In this document: positions 5,694-5,760 of the stretch, in pieces
Layout of the letters: each line of letters begins with the position of its first letter
Numbering within the stretch: the stretch's first letter is position 1
DNA from: Fimbriimonadaceae bacterium
GTDB lineage: Bacteria > Armatimonadota > Fimbriimonadia > Fimbriimonadales > Fimbriimonadaceae
Assembly: GCA_022842565.1 (NCBI GenBank)
Contig: JALHPH010000122.1
Location: 1-5,760 of the forward strand
Reading direction: 5' to 3'
Length of the DNA: 5,760 nucleotides
Made by a program: the position numbers and the translations under genes
Notes under the pieces: model-generated
The model's input: only the letters and a program-made list of their open reading frames with translations
What the model was told of the DNA's origin: nothing
Database searches by the model: none

Positions 5694-5760
5694 GCAGTTT
5701 CGGCCCCATCGCACCCCATTACGACGACCTGATGACCCAGGTGCCCTATGAAACCTGGGC
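5690..5760 (+). CDS. Start of a second class I methyltransferase-like protein, runs off the right edge
   Basis: A GTG at 5690-5692 overlaps the previous stop as GTGA, the usual sign of translational coupling. Twenty-three codons are visible: SSFGPIAPHYDDLM and then TQVPYETW. An opening of the type A-x-x-YD-x-LM followed by VPY-x-x-W is common in UbiE-like SAM methyltransferases, just ahead of the SAM-binding domain. The domain itself is outside the window, so the family call rests on the N-terminus only. Confidence 0.6.
   Translation, partial: MSSFGPIAPHYDDLMTQVPYETW

Overview
The window carries two gene sets diverging from a short intergenic region at about 3451-3538. On the minus strand, in transcription order, are rpsA (ribosomal protein S1), coaE (dephospho-CoA kinase) and a secreted protein with CsgG-like and FlgT-C-like folds that runs off the left edge. 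On the plus strand are a small Ppx/GppA phosphatase, a ComEA-type DNA-binding protein with an SLBB plus helix-hairpin-helix layout, a TehB-like class I SAM methyltransferase, and the first 23 codons of a second methyltransferase that runs off the right edge. No rRNA, tRNA, CRISPR array, insertion sequence or integrase is visible. Both sets are packed tightly, with gaps or overlaps between -4 and about 115 bases.

The organism looks like a free-living bacterium of moderately high GC with chromosomal housekeeping content. The four-domain S1 next to coaE, the ComEA form and the start of the last protein (FGPIAPHYDDLM and VPYETW) remind me of Armatimonadota, perhaps Fimbriimonadia. That is an impression from protein style, not a demonstrated placement. 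Several starts lack a clear Shine-Dalgarno sequence. One of them (ppx) has a TANNNT box seven bases before the GTG, which suggests leaderless translation.

Functionally, the minus-strand set combines translation (S1), coenzyme A biosynthesis (CoaE) and an envelope protein of unknown job. The plus-strand set combines nucleotide or polyphosphate turnover (Ppx/GppA), DNA uptake or DNA binding at the membrane (ComEA), and small-molecule methylation. I see no evidence that either set is a single pathway.

The points most worth a second look are: the shared rpsA/ppx control region, where a 6-bp inverted repeat covers the -35 boxes of both promoters; the first methyltransferase, whose conserved N-terminus extends upstream of any ATG, GTG or TTG and so implies an ATA or ATT start; a 9-bp perfect inverted repeat between ppx and comEA; and the long low-complexity extensions of S1. 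I do not see a clearly new multi-gene system.
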